Origin: Imbricaverruca yamaguchii
Lineage: Eukaryota > Arthropoda > Thecostraca > Neoverrucidae
DNA: 64,000 bases
Assembly (NCBI GenBank): GCA_034440575.1
Contig: JAOTOL010000880.1
Location: 62,001-126,000, forward strand
Direction of reading: 5' to 3'
A model generated the notes under the pieces. It did not search any database and was not told the DNA's origin. It worked only from the letters and a program-made list of their open reading frames with translations. Shown here piece by piece: positions 21,122-31,780 of this stretch; positions within the stretch are counted from its first letter, which is position 1; each line of letters begins with the position of its first letter. A program made the translations under genes and the position numbers.

Positions 21122-24121
21122 GTGGGGAGGGATCACATTGCATTGCCAACTCAGGAATATTCCAATAGTGTCAGCCAAGGCAATAGAACCTCAAAGTCTG
21201 CAAATAGGGACAGCAGTAGTTCAAGGAGACAGAGTTATAGTTCATCTAGTGATAAAAGAACTCCTCAATATGAAAAAGCTAAAGGTGGTTATGGAGCATT
21301 CGTTAAGTGTATGATGTTTAATGCTCAGAGTATCCGTTCCAAATTTGATGAGTTCAAGTGTTATGTTGCTGAGTTGGAACCGGATTTTGTTTGCATTACG
21401 GAGGCATGGGTCAGTGAAGGGTATTTTGGAGATAACTTACAGGACTATGAGATCCAGGGATACAATATGTTTTCGTGCAGTAGGGGTCCAGCAATGAAAG
21501 GGGGTGGTGTAATGCTCTATATAAATAGCTTATTCAGTTCTCAAAAAGTAGCAGGTGGGAATAAAGATGTGTCTGTGGAGTCCATTTGGCTTGATGTCAC
21601 TGTGGGAAAAGGCAACAGCAATACTCTTAGGATAGGAGCTTTCTACCGATCAGGAACCCTGCCAAATTCTCAGCAACTGGAGCTTGACAAGGTGATTTGT
21701 GAGGAAATCAGTAGAAACTTGAAGAGGAAGTGCCTTATTCTCGGTGACTTTAATCTAAAAGGTTATGAAAATGCTGGTGTTGGCACCCCATCATGCAAAA
21801 TGTTTAGGAAATGCCTTGAAGAGGACCTGTTCTTACACCAGTTTGTATCGGAACCTACCAGGCATGGTTCATTCTTGGACCTTGTATTCTCGGATTTAAG
21901 TGACTTGGTTCAAGACTTGACTGTAGGCGAAACTCTGGGAAAAAGTGACCATAACATAGTTAGATTCAAGGCACATGTACGGGAAATTATCAAAGATAAT
22001 TTGGTAAAGGTTCCAATTTTCAACAGAGCAGACTTTAACGGCATGAGAGCGGCTTTAAGTGCCATCAGATGGGAAGAAGAATTCTCCAATTTAAATGCCT
22101 GTGAAATGTGGGAAAAGTTCAAATCTTACTTGAAGGAAACTCAGATTAGACATGTCCCCCAAAAGCAAAGACGCAAAAGAAGGGTAGGAAAGCCAGCATG
22201 GCTTACACCAGACGTCATAAAAACAATTAAGGCTAAGAAAACTGCATTTAGAGTTTTTAAAGAAGCCTCAAATGTCGTTAATCTAAAGGCGTATCGAAAA
22301 GCTAGAGACACTGTGAAGCAAAAAACCAGAGCAGCAAAGCGAGCAAAAGAACTGGATTTAGCTAGAAACTGTAATGGGGACAGTAAAAAGTTCTTTAGTT
22401 TCTACAAGCTGAGTAAAGTTTCTAGCACAATTGGTCCACTGGAAGTAAACGGGACTACATTGGGTGAGGATAGTGAGATGGTTGAGGAGCTGAGCAAGCA
22501 GTTCAAATCAGTGTTTACATTGGAAGATATGACCAATCTGCCGACCATACACCATAGTTCAGTGACATGGGATCTGACAAATGATGTTGATTTCATTGAT
22601 AGTGATGTTGTTTACAATCATATCAGGAAAATAAAGCAAAATAAGGCAGCAGGACCTGATGAAATTTATGCTAGGGTGTTGCGGGAAACTGAAAAGGAAC
22701 TGGCATTTCCACTTAGTATAATATTTTGTAGATCAGTTTCACATAATGAAATTCCAACCGATTGGAAAAGGGCAAATGTAGTTCCTATTTTCAAGAAAGG
22801 AGAAAGAGGGAAAGTTGAGAACTATAGGCCAATAAGTCTCACATCCCTAGTATGCAAGGTACTCGAATCAATTATCAAGGATAGAATAGTTAGTTATCTG
22901 GAAGGTAGCAGATTGATTCAAAATACTCAACATGGGTTTAGAAAAGGACGATCGTGTCTCACAAACCTCTTGGACTTTTCGAACTTCGCCACAGAACAAT
23001 TTGATCAGGGAAATCAGGTTGATGTAGCATATCTTGACTTTAGTAAGGCCTTTGACAAGGTACCCCATAAACGGTTAATGATACAGCTTCAGTCCCATGG
23101 TATTGCAGGTAGCATCTTAAAATGGATAGAGTTGTGGCTTTCAGATAGACAGCAAAGAGTGATGCTAAATGGTACAAAGTCATCATGGCAAAATGTTCTT
23201 AGTGGAGTCCCCCAGGGGTCAGTACTAGGGCCATTACTGTTCATTATATTTGTAAATAACATTGAAAGTGGCCTAAGCAGTAAAGTTTTGAAATTTGCGG
23301 ATGATTTGAAGGTCTTTAGAGCAATAACAGGTCAGGATGAGCATATCTCGCTGCAAAAAGACTTAGACGAACTTGTGAAGTGGTCCGAAGAATGGCAAAT
23401 GAAATTTAACTTTGATAAGTGCAAAATCATGCATGTAGGTAAGCAGCATATGAAGGCTCCATACTTGATGGGTGGCCAAGTGCTATCAGTGACTCAACAG
23501 GAAAAGGATTTAGGTGTTATTCTAAACACAAAACTGGGGGCATCAGAACAGACCAAGGAAGCCAGGAAGAAGGCACTGAGAATGCTCGGGGCAATAAATA
23601 GGAATGTATCATACAGAAGTGAGGAAGTGATCAGGAAGCTTTACTGTGCATACGTCAGACCACCTTTGGAATACTGCATCCAAGTTTGGTCTCCTAGCTG
23701 TGAAAAAGATTGTTGGCTTTTAGAGAGAGTACAAAAATGGGCTACAAAAATGGTTAATGGCATAAGCAACCTGGCATATGAGGAAAGATTGAAGAAATTG
23801 AATATGTTTTCACTTAGATATAGAAGGCTGAGAGGAGATCTCATCTAGGTCTTTAAATTTGCAAATGGTCTGGAGAGGGGATATCTTGGGGAAATGTTTG
23901 AATTGAACAGAAATGATGCAATTAGAGGTTATAAATTCAAAATTAAAGTTAACCACAGCAGAACAAGGTTAAGGCAGACTTTCTTCACCAACTGTGTAGT
24001 AGAACACTGGAACCAGCTGCCAGAAAACATTGTCAGTAGCAGCACATTGAACATCTTTAAAAACAGCATAGACAATCATAAGAATAGAGGGCTTGCTTTT
24101 CAGTATTACAGGGAGGTCTGA
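21122..24121 (+). pseudogene. LINE ORF2: APE endonuclease and reverse transcriptase, one nonsense codon
   Basis: The frame starts just after the ORF1 stop but without an ATG; the first good in-frame Met is near 21312 (MMFNAQSIRSKFDEF), which is where the endonuclease fold begins, so reinitiation there is likely. The endonuclease shows NAQSIRSK, TEAW, LGDFN and SDHN. The reverse transcriptase shows WKRANVVPIFKKG, NYRPISLTSL, GFRKGRSC, YLDFSKAFDKVPH, GVPQGSVLGPLL and KFADDLK. A TAG at 23846 interrupts RRLRGDLI-*-VFKF where the copy at 4965-6082 has Glu, and the last 90 codons remain open beyond it. The protein would nick DNA and copy the LINE RNA; this copy would make a product lacking its C-terminus. 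Confidence 0.9.
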
Positions 24122-24236
24122 TTGACAGATTTGGTGGGCAACTGGTTCAGTGTACAGAGTGCAACCAAGAAGGGCCCTTGTGGCTCATAGTTGCACTGAT
24201 CTTTTATGTTTTTATGTCTTTATGTCTAAGACAATC

Positions 24237-25480
24237 TTTCTTCACCAACATGGTAGTTGGTCATTGGAACCAGCTAAAAGACTCCATTAACATCCTTTAA
24301 ATAGCATATTGCAAATATTATTAGGAGAGAGGGGTTATTTTCTAGCATTCCAGGGATAGTTAATACATATTTGACAAATCTGGTCCCCAACTAGTCCCTG
24401 GTGTTCACAAAATCCAACTCAGAAGGATTCCTGTGGCTTGTAGGTGCATTTATTCTTTGTGTCTCTGCTTTTATGTCTTAAAATAAAGTCACATGATGGC
24501 AGGAGGCTCTCATGAAAGGTGTACTAGGGCATTGCAAGCTGAAAAATAATTGGAGATTCCACTTAGTATCATATCTTGTAGGTCATTTTAACTAGAAGAA
24601 ATTACATCAGATTGGAAAAGGGCAAATGTAGTTCCTATTTTTAAGAATCCATGACAGGGAAAGTTGCAAATTGTAGACCAGTATGCAAGTCTCGCATCCC
24701 TAGTCTGTAAGGCAATTGAAGCAGTTGCTGAGGATAGCATGGTAGTTTTCTGGAAAGAAACATATTTATTTGTGATATTCAACATGATTTTAAGAATGAT
24801 TGATCATGTCTGACAAATCACTTGGACTTTTTTTTTCTTTTCTACAAACCTAATTTGGAAATAGTGTTATAGTTTTAAGATCAACAGCTAATGATGCTAA
24901 ATTACAAAGTCTTGTGGAAGACGTTCTCACAGGAGTCAGCCAGTAGTTATTACTGGGATCACCATTGTTCATTATATTTGTAGATAGTATTGAAAATGTA
25001 CAGCCAGAAAGATAGTACAAATGCTTGGGGCAATAAATTGGAATGTATCATACAAAAGTGAAGTAGTTATCAGAAAGCTTTACTGTGCACATGTCAGGCT
25101 GCCTTTGGAATACCATGTTCAGGTTTGGGGCACCTGGTTATGGGAAAGATTGTTTGCTCTTCAAGAGAGTGTAAAAGAGGGTAACGAAAATGGTTAATGT
25201 CTTGTTAATGTGTAAACAACCTAGCACACAAAGGAAGGCTTGACAAATTCAATATGTTCTCTCAGCTATAGAAAGCTGAGGGGAGATATACAGTGATACT
25301 GAAAGCAATTTGTGAGATTTAACAGAAATGATACAATTAGAAGTCATCAATTCAAAATTAAAGTTAGCCATAGCAGGACATAGCTAAGAGAGCCTTTCTT
25401 CACCAACAGAATAGTTGAATATTGGAAGTAGCTACCTAACTTCATTGTTAGTGGAAGTGCTCTGAGCATATTTTAGAATA
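24237..25480 (+). mobile_element. Decayed CR1-type LINE fragments
   Basis: Two old pieces lie head to tail. About 24237-24480 is a diverged ORF2 end plus 3' UTR (TTCTTCACCAACATGGTAGT, CAGAAGGATTCCTGTGGCTT, TTTTATGTCTTA). About 24500-25480 follows the reverse-transcriptase order (DWKRANVVPIFK, then SLASLVC, a GTVRLPLEYHVQ-like block and the FTNRIVEYW region) with stops, deletions and a missing FADD block. They are far more diverged than the LINE beside them, so they predate it. Confidence 0.7.
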
Positions 25481-25924
25481 ATGGAAAAGATTTGTCATTT
25501 ATTGACATTTGTCGTTTGCCAATGTATTGCAGCTATAAATTATTCGCGAAATAGGGTGGAATATACCACTTTCTGAACACTCAATCAACATCCTTCTCCA
25601 AGAAGTATCGGCATCCAGCTCCTGGATATGAACTATTCATGTCTCCTTTCTAACAGTATCTCGTTCATGAAATACAGCTCTTCCTAAATTATAAACCTCA
25701 AAACAAATCATAAAGGTCCAGTCATAATTACCTACACCATCAACTCTAATTTTGGTTTGAAAGACATCAAAAGCAATTTAAATTACACTACCTACATGCC
25801 AAATTTAGACATCCTGCTATGCTCGTTTCGACATTTCACACCTAACGAAAAACCAATATTTTAACCGTGATGTATTGATACCTGCACTGATATGTGTTAA
25901 TTTTGGCGTAGCTCCTGGATTGGA

Positions 25925-26205
25925 CGCACCCAGCGATGCAGCTCCCAGGCGGCACGCACCAGGCGATGCAGCTCCCGGGCGAGACGCGTCCAGCGACCCA
26001 GCTCCAAGGCGCCGGGGATGCACCAGGCGACCCAGCTCCCGGACGGGACGCACCAGGTGATGCAGCTCCCAGGCGGGACGCACCCGGCGATGCAGCTCCC
26101 GGGCGGGACACACCAGGTGATGCAGCTCCCGGGCGAGACGCACCAGGCGATGCAGCTCCCGGGCGAGACGCACCAGGTGATGCAGCTCCCGTGCGAGACG
26201 CTCCG
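25925..26205 (+). repeat. 30-bp coding minisatellite in the transposase gene
   Basis: About nine units of CCCGGGCGAGACGCACCAGG plus TGATGCAGCT make up the start of the transposase frame. The first units are read as MQLPGGTHQ; after a unit of altered length the later ones are read as GDAAPGRDAP, so the same array is translated in two registers. Confidence 0.85.
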
Positions 26206-28584
26206 GTTCCTGGGCAGGGTGCGGCCGGCACGTCTCATCGTGCGGTCGAAGTGTGTGCGTGCACGGCCAAGATAGGGAAGCTGGAGTCAACAGTCTCCCG
26301 CCTCTGTCAGCTGATGGAAGGGCCTCGCATCCATGGTGATACCGTCATGCATGAAGTGAGTGATAAGGATGAGCTCGAGGCCCTCAAATTTGCAAGGGAC
26401 CTCGAATCTTTTATCCGTGCCTCATCCCATCACCTCAAGTGTGTTCCAGACCTCGGTGTCATCTACTGTGACGTCTGCAACCCGGATTTCAGTCCTAACC
26501 AGCTTCCTGACATGAAATCCACCAACGTCGCTGGCGTCTACCGATATGACTTCTCTCTCGGGACGTCCTTTCCAAAGCCCATGACACTTCCTCGGTCGTT
26601 CGTGCTGCTCAAAGCGTCATTGAAATGCCACCTGACGTCCACCAAGCACAAGGAGTATATGCGAGCAGATGAAGATAAGAGCACCAGAAAGACGAAGGAG
26701 AGCAAGGAGGCAGCAGATGTCTGCAAGCGGGTCCTGCGTGTGGCCTATCACGTGCTGGAGGAGTCACTGCCGCAGACTGAATTTGAAAAGCTAATCGTGT
26801 TGCTGAAGCTCAGTGGTGCTGATGTGGGCAACATCTGCCACTCATCTGTTCAAATGGCACGATTCCGCGATGCCTTCGCTGATGAAGTTCTCAGCGCCGT
26901 GACCCGTCACGTTGAGTCTTCGCCGTGTGTTGCGCTTGTGGCAGACAAGGTGACCCTGAATCACCGCACCATAGACATTACTGCTGTCATAACCATCGTT
27001 CCCCAGGCGCTTGATGATGCAATGGTCCAGGCTTTCATCGTCGGCGCTCCTATCGTGAAGAACCACGACGGTGCTTCACTCGCGGAGGAGTGGCTGGCGA
27101 CAACCGCCTGTGTAGGCATCAAGAGCGTGGAGCAGCTGGCGGCAATATGTACAGATGGTCAGTACCATCAGCTAGGTGTGCCAGTCCAGTTTCTGAGGAA
27201 GTTGGCCAACAGCGACAAAGACCTTGCAGTCCGCTCAAAGCCGCCCTGTGTGCCATGCTTTTGGGATGGTGCGCACCTACTCAACTTAGCAGATGGGAAT
27301 GCCAGGTCAGCCCCAACCTGCAGATGGGTAAACGAGACCATCACCATGGTCTCTCGCATGACCAAACGTTTTACCCATGGCAAGGGATATGAGGAGCTGG
27401 TTGCTTGTGGGGAGAGCATGGGGTTGGCCATGCGCAAACCACTCCTCTGGTCAGACACACGGTTCGCCCCACATGCTGCTAAAGTGTTCAAGGCGTTTAT
27501 CACCAATCTGCCGGCTACTACTCGTGCCCTCGAGAACCGTCTGCAGAACTCCAAGGCGAAGGCAAATGTCCTGGAGGAGATCGAGGAGGAGCTCAAGCTC
27601 CTGAGAGGGCGCGACTCCACCTTCAGGGTTCGTGTCTCAGCACTGCTTGATGTCTATGCAGTAGTGGCACAGCTCAGCAGTGCACTGCAGGACGTCCAAA
27701 GGCTTCCATGGGAGCGCCAGGAGATTTTCAGGGAGAAGATGCAGCAGCTTCGTGCGATGGCGGCTGTGTTGCCACGTGACAGCATCAGGGCAGGAAGTGC
27801 GCCGCTGGATACTGCAGGTATCCATGCCGCTTTAGAAGAGGGAAACCCGGAGGAGATAGCAATCTGCTGGCAAAGCATGGCGGCATTTAGTGGAAATTTG
27901 ACGGCAAAGCAGGTAGCCGAAATATCAGATTTTCTGCAAATCTTGTGCCGGCACTGTGAGCGGCGCGAGGCTGGTGTCGATGCCAAGGGCGACAGTAATG
28001 TCTGTCACAATGGCAAGCTCTTGCAGTCCATGGCAGACATCGAGTTGGTGGCCAACTTGGCAAGCCTCCAACGGTCTCCAACTTCTAGTATCGTTGGGGA
28101 CATAGCATGTGCTATTGACCGCCTCAGAGGTCGCCGGCTCATCCCGGACGTTGTCCCACCAGCTGCCGTCAAGGAGGCGTATGTCACGATGAGTCGGAGC
28201 TGCGCAGACTCAAATCAGAAACTCCTCAAGCTCCTCTGGCAGCGTGCTCAAAGCAATGTCGCTCTCCAACCCTACCTCAATGTAGTCATCAGGCTCTGGG
28301 TGATGAGCCCGCCCGAGAGCGTAGTAGAGAGCATGGGCAGCTCAGTCAAGGCCGTCTTTGGCATTCATCGGCAGCTAGACCACCAAAACGCAGCCAAAGA
28401 GCTGATCATCCGATGGAATGGTCCCGACATGTGCCACTCGGATTGGCTGATCCGAAAGGTGCAAGCCAAGCACCGATTTAACTTCAGTAGGCGCACTTTG
28501 AGCCTCAAGTCAACACTTGAGGGAACAGTTATCGCCAGGCACAAGGGAACAAAAAAGCCCCAGGACTATCTGTACTGTAATTAA
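25936..28584 (+). CDS. hAT-like transposase with N-terminal decapeptide repeats
   Basis: The frame is 882 codons with no stop. Residues 1-95 are the Pro/Gly/Asp/Ala-rich repeat. Residues 100-200 contain a Cys/His-bearing stretch (CVPDLGVIYCDVCNPDF, later CHLTSTKHKEYMR) that could be a BED-like zinc finger. The catalytic core shows LVADKVTLNHRTID with the first Asp near 337 and ICTDGQYHQLGVP with the second Asp near 407. An insertion domain follows with CFWDGAHLLNLADGNARS and LLWSDTRFAPHA. The C-terminal block SPPESVVESMGSSVKAVFG with KELIIRWNGP may carry the catalytic Glu (near 798). This pattern is that of KIAA1586/ZNF862-like hAT transposases. It would bind the terminal repeats and cut and paste the element. 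The first ATG lies within the repeat; a start at a later Met is possible. Confidence 0.8.
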   Translation: MQLPGGTHQAMQLPGETRPATQLQGAGDAPGDPAPGRDAPGDAAPRRDAPGDAAPGRDTPGDAAPGRDAPGDAAPGRDAPGDAAPVRDAPVPGQGAAGTSHRAVEVCACTAKIGKLESTVSRLCQLMEGPRIHGDTVMHEVSDKDELEALKFARDLESFIRASSHHLKCVPDLGVIYCDVCNPDFSPNQLPDMKSTNVAGVYRYDFSLGTSFPKPMTLPRSFVLLKASLKCHLTSTKHKEYMRADEDKSTRKTKESKEAADVCKRVLRVAYHVLEESLPQTEFEKLIVLLKLSGADVGNICHSSVQMARFRDAFADEVLSAVTRHVESSPCVALVADKVTLNHRTIDITAVITIVPQALDDAMVQAFIVGAPIVKNHDGASLAEEWLATTACVGIKSVEQLAAICTDGQYHQLGVPVQFLRKLANSDKDLAVRSKPPCVPCFWDGAHLLNLADGNARSAPTCRWVNETITMVSRMTKRFTHGKGYEELVACGESMGLAMRKPLLWSDTRFAPHAAKVFKAFITNLPATTRALENRLQNSKAKANVLEEIEEELKLLRGRDSTFRVRVSALLDVYAVVAQLSSALQDVQRLPWERQEIFREKMQQLRAMAAVLPRDSIRAGSAPLDTAGIHAALEEGNPEEIAICWQSMAAFSGNLTAKQVAEISDFLQILCRHCERREAGVDAKGDSNVCHNGKLLQSMADIELVANLASLQRSPTSSIVGDIACAIDRLRGRRLIPDVVPPAAVKEAYVTMSRSCADSNQKLLKLLWQRAQSNVALQPYLNVVIRLWVMSPPESVVESMGSSVKAVFGIHRQLDHQNAAKELIIRWNGPDMCHSDWLIRKVQAKHRFNFSRRTLSLKSTLEGTVIARHKGTKKPQDYLYCN

Positions 28585-29003
28585 AAATCGCGCTTCGTGT
28601 TGCTGCCTGACGAGCCTGCTGTGTTACCAAGCGGGTCTGCTGCCTGGCATGTACTACCTAGCGGATCTGCTGCCTGACGTGTAGCCTGGCGGATCTGCTG
28701 CCTGACATGTTTGTTGTGTGGTGAGTCAGATGCCCGGTGAATCTGCTGTGAACTTTTTTTGTCGAATATATTTATGTCTCATGCAGCGACGAGGTAAAAT
28801 GTTGGCCTGCGAGGCAAATGGTGGGTTCCACACGGCGCTCGTTGCGGTCGGTCAAGTTTGGCTGGTGACCAAATAAAAATGTTCTAGTTTTGATACTTCT
28901 TCGCCACTGTTGAGCCGTCGAAAACGTGTCCTCGTCCATAAAAATGCACATTTTCCTCCGGCGACCAGATTGGTCTACATAGGTCCGTCGGTGACCACCA
29001 TTT

Positions 29004-29020
29004 GCTTTCTTTGACCTCTG
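29004..29020 (-). repeat. hAT right terminal inverted repeat
   Basis: Read on the minus strand it is CAGAGGTCAAAGAAAGC, the inverted counterpart of the left end. Confidence 0.85.
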
Positions 29021-29028
29021 CGCATTTT
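29021..29028 (+). other. Right 8-bp target-site duplication of the hAT element
   Basis: CGCATTTT directly follows the right terminal repeat, and the unit A sequence then resumes with GCTCAGAGGGAC exactly as in unit B. Confidence 0.9.
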
Positions 29029-29854
29029 GCTCAGAGGGACCCCTTCCTCACATTTGCATCATTCTCTCAAGCTGGGCTCAATACGGATCCCAATTACAAT
29101 GCACGGTGCTGATGCGACAAACGTTAGTTTAGTTTTAGGTATGCCTAACCTCTTAGTGCTTAGACGGGGCTTCGAAAAACAATGGGGAACGAAGTGGGGA
29201 ACCATTCGTCGCATCATTGCAAAACTCGACTAGGCTAGACCCATGATACAACATGATAACTAGGCTAAGCCCATCATTTGTGACTTAGGCCCTTAGTTCA
29301 TTCGAAGTTTTCAGTCTGTGATTTCCGTTCAGTCGATGATGTTACGAAAAAGCGATGAATATGTCCATGAGTATACAAGTTTGGAGCACTACCGTTCGCC
29401 GCGTCAGTGGCCGAAATACATCCTTGGATCAACGTGGGTGCTAGTAACAGTCATTGGTAAGTGTTGATTAGTTAGTTATTTGGGTTTTAGGGCACATCAA
29501 CTGCAGTGGTTATACAGCGCCCAATCATTGGTAAGTGCGTAGACATCAACAGAATTAGGAAAATACATGGACATTGATAAGCCCCGCCCACTTGTCCATT
29601 CCTTTCTCTCCTTGTGCATGGTTTTTATCCTTTATATCATGGGCCTTTATTTTGTTTCACTTTATTATTTTCATTGATATTTTAAAGCATTGAAAGACTA
29701 GTCTACAGGAAATCTAGACACTACACATTAAATTATTTTGAATTTCATCTGATAATTTACATGTATAATTACTATTTTGTTGCATCTAGCACTGGGTATC
29801 ATTACTATTAAGAGCTACGAGGGAGGTGGTATGGTTTTTTTGTTTACTATTTAG
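29029..29854 (+). other. Duplicated-unit DNA upstream of Ras copy 1
   Basis: Closely matches 44209-45000. The short frame at 29027-29233 is shared with unit B but shows no family motif. A CATTGGTAAGTG stretch with splice-donor shape occurs at about 29451 and again at about 29523, once more than in unit B, because some 65 bp are duplicated here. Confidence 0.6.
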
Positions 29855-30381
29855 ATGAATACAAATTGGTTGCTGCTGTGTTGGATCCTACAGGCGCAAA
29901 AAATGTGGTTTTAAGTTAATGAAAATAAGGCATTGGGGGGGGGCCGGCCATCGAAGATTTATCGCAAGCGTTTAATGAGGCTGGTCGTGTTTTTCGCCAT
30001 CAACAGATCGAAGGGTAGCGGGGGGGGCGGGTTGGGGGGGTTAGGGGCGGGGGGGGTTGTCGTTCACAAATCGAAGTCGTTCGAGGACATCAGGAGCTAC
30101 CTCGAGCAGATCAAGCGCGTCAAGGACGCCGACACAGTGCCCATGATCCTGGTGGGAAACAAGTGTGACCTGGCAACGAGGGAGGTCGACATAACTGAAG
30201 CCAAGGGCATGGCGAAAAACTACGGTATCCCGTTCGTAGAGACGTCAGCCAAGACACCAATGGGAGTGGATGACGCCTTCTACACTCTAATCAGAGAGAT
30301 CAGGCGGAACAAGAACCGGCGAGGGCGCGACAAAGGCAGGGGGAGGGCTACCTCGACATGAAGAAGTGTTGTCTGTTATAA
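29855..30381 (+). pseudogene. Dead Ras copy in unit A
   Basis: Recognisable Ras pieces lie in order: EYKLVAA at the start, IEDLSQA-like remains of switch [10 protein letters not shown], then [20 protein letters not shown], the G4 box VGNKCDL and the G5 box VETSAK, and the hypervariable tail. Between the first and second parts most of the P-loop, switch I and switch II are deleted or replaced by G-rich DNA. The prenylation end KKCCLL followed by a stop is present at 30361-30381 but in a different frame from the G-domain remains. Ras is a membrane-anchored GTPase switch; this copy cannot bind GTP. I cannot tell whether it started as a retrocopy or as an ordinary gene. Confidence 0.8.
30014..30059 (+). 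repeat. G-rich insertion within Ras copy 1
   Basis: Five G runs of three to eight in about 45 bp give a strong quadruplex-type pattern. The insert sits between two forms of ATCGAAG that are one site in unit B, so that heptamer is duplicated around it. Another run of ten G occurs at about 29935-29944. Confidence 0.8.
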
Positions 30382-31655
30382 CTGTCGGCGCACCACGTCC
30401 GTCTCCAGTGCGCCGCCCGCCTGTTCCATGTGCTCATTGACCTATATGTATATATAACTACACAGACAACTCGACTTTCCAGAACGGTCCCGTCGGCGGC
30501 GCCGCATATGGGCGAAACGGTGGAACTGGTAGGTTCTGCGCAGTGTATGGTGGATGCAAAGCGGTTATGCTGGAGAGCTATAGGTGGTGAAAATGAGTAA
30601 TTTTACATGATATATTCGCATCTGAAGCAAAAACCTCATCTATTCCCCATTAATCCTGCACTCCGACTTCCCGCGCCCCTGCCGTTCATTCCCTTGCAGA
30701 CAGATATCGAGGGCATAGGGGACATGTGTCCGCTCATGGGAAGGTGGAGCTCATCTTCCCAGGAAAAGTGGACCTACTCGAGTGCATCCTCGAGGCTCGA
30801 GTGCATCCCTTTCTAATTTTGAGCTGCAGATGAAAATGTGCCCCTTAGAATCATTGAGTGTACTTCATCACTGAGATAAAAAATGACACCCTCAAAGCAC
30901 TTAATTACTTCATGTTCCATTTGTCCAACCATAGAACACTGGAAAAACGGATCCCTGGGCACAGTTACACTGTGCTTACGCTGGCAAGACACGGACAAAA
31001 TGCATCTATATGCTTCGAAATACCCCTTTAACATTCAGATGACCCGGATCGGATCTGCTTTAAACACTGTCACAACACCGTCGAGTAATGAAGGTGTTTC
31101 GAAACTCACTATCTACGCGGCATTGCACGGGATGAAATAAGGCTTTTACCAGCTAAAAACTGTAGCATTACACTGCAGTGTCCATGCCGTATTTGTGGAC
31201 TACCCGAAAACACTGGGTGTATTCTATCGTAAAACCGAGTACACCCGTTGGTTCCACGGGTATCACACCGTGTTTGCCGGTGGTATGGAAGCACGTTTTA
31301 TGCACCTTTAAGAGTATGGAAATATTCCAAAATATTTAGCCACGCTTACGATGAGAAGTCACGTAGTAACAAATTGAATGTGTATCAAATGATCACAGAG
31401 CATTCAGTTCTCAAGTCACTCATAACCATAGACGTCCCATTTGGCCAATTGTGATCTGATGTAGATGCTTAGTAACTCCATTTACCAACTGCTTTGGTAT
31501 GAACTACGACACATTTAGCTGTCGTCACAAACTAGCACGAATTGAAGATATAAGCTAGTGCCGAACAAATGGTAAAAAGTGTATGGGAAGCAGTTCCATG
31601 AACGTTTGTGATTGCGTTGACAATCATCATAAATTAGGCCAACAAAATACATAGC
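30382..31655. other. Duplicated-unit DNA after Ras, no gene
   Basis: Matches 45580-46847 closely. A TATATGTATATATAAC stretch follows the Ras copy. Small frames are shared with unit B only through the duplication and carry no recognised domain. Confidence 0.55.
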
Positions 31656-31780
31656 ACTTCTTAATCAGGTACATACGGTAATCACTGATCATTCAGCCAA
31701 TGAAACATCCTCTTGCAGTTAAAGAGAACGTTTGATTGGCAATGTGATCACCGGCCACCTTATGTACCTGATTAAGAAGT
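31656..31780. mobile_element. Candidate MITE with 20-bp perfect terminal repeats
   Basis: ACTTCTTAATCAGGTACATA at the left is matched exactly in inverted form at the right end, enclosing 85 bp. The unit B counterpart (46847-46976) has the same element with two changes in the left arm. Part of the terminal sequence (AATCAGGTACATTGATCA) recurs once more at about 31873. No target duplication is obvious. Confidence 0.55.

Larger units (their letters stand above)
19465..24236 (+). mobile_element. Near-full-length CR1-type LINE nested in the hAT element
   Basis: In order it has a tandemly repeated 5' UTR, an A-rich leader, ORF1 with coiled coil and SGNH esterase, ORF2 with APE endonuclease and reverse transcriptase, a short 3' UTR and a terminal run of TTTATGTC-like repeats. 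This order is characteristic of the CR1/L2 group, in which an esterase-bearing ORF1 is known. There is no poly(A) tail, also as in CR1. ORF1 has one frameshift and ORF2 one nonsense codon, so this copy is probably dead, but only just. The 5' boundary is taken at the start of the first UTR repeat and may be off by tens of bases. Confidence 0.88.
18513..29020 (+). mobile_element. 10.5-kb composite hAT-like DNA transposon
   Basis: The ends are CAGAGGTCAAAAAAACC on the left and, inverted, CAGAGGTCAAAGAAAGC on the right. CAGRG-type ends and an 8-bp target duplication are hallmarks of the hAT superfamily. Inside are a near-full CR1-type LINE, decayed LINE fragments (24237-25480) and an 882-codon transposase frame. 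Both subterminal regions are rich in GGCGACC/GGTGACC and their complement (18584, 18911, 18921, 18975, 19000; 28863, 28961, 28990 approximately), candidate transposase-binding sites. The paralogous locus in unit B is an intact empty site, so the insertion happened after the segmental duplication. Most autonomous hATs are 2.5-5 kb, and the excess here is nested LINE sequence. Within it, 18530-19464, 25481-25924 and 28585-29003 show no gene. Confidence 0.88.

Noticed and set aside
25817..26290. Minus-strand frames of Ala-Ser-Pro-Gly repeats
   Set aside because: They are antisense readings of the 30-bp repeat in the transposase gene.
29027..29233. 68-codon frame shared by both units (also at 44209-44413)
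   Set aside because: Conservation is explained by the segmental duplication; there is no motif and the frame differs at its end.
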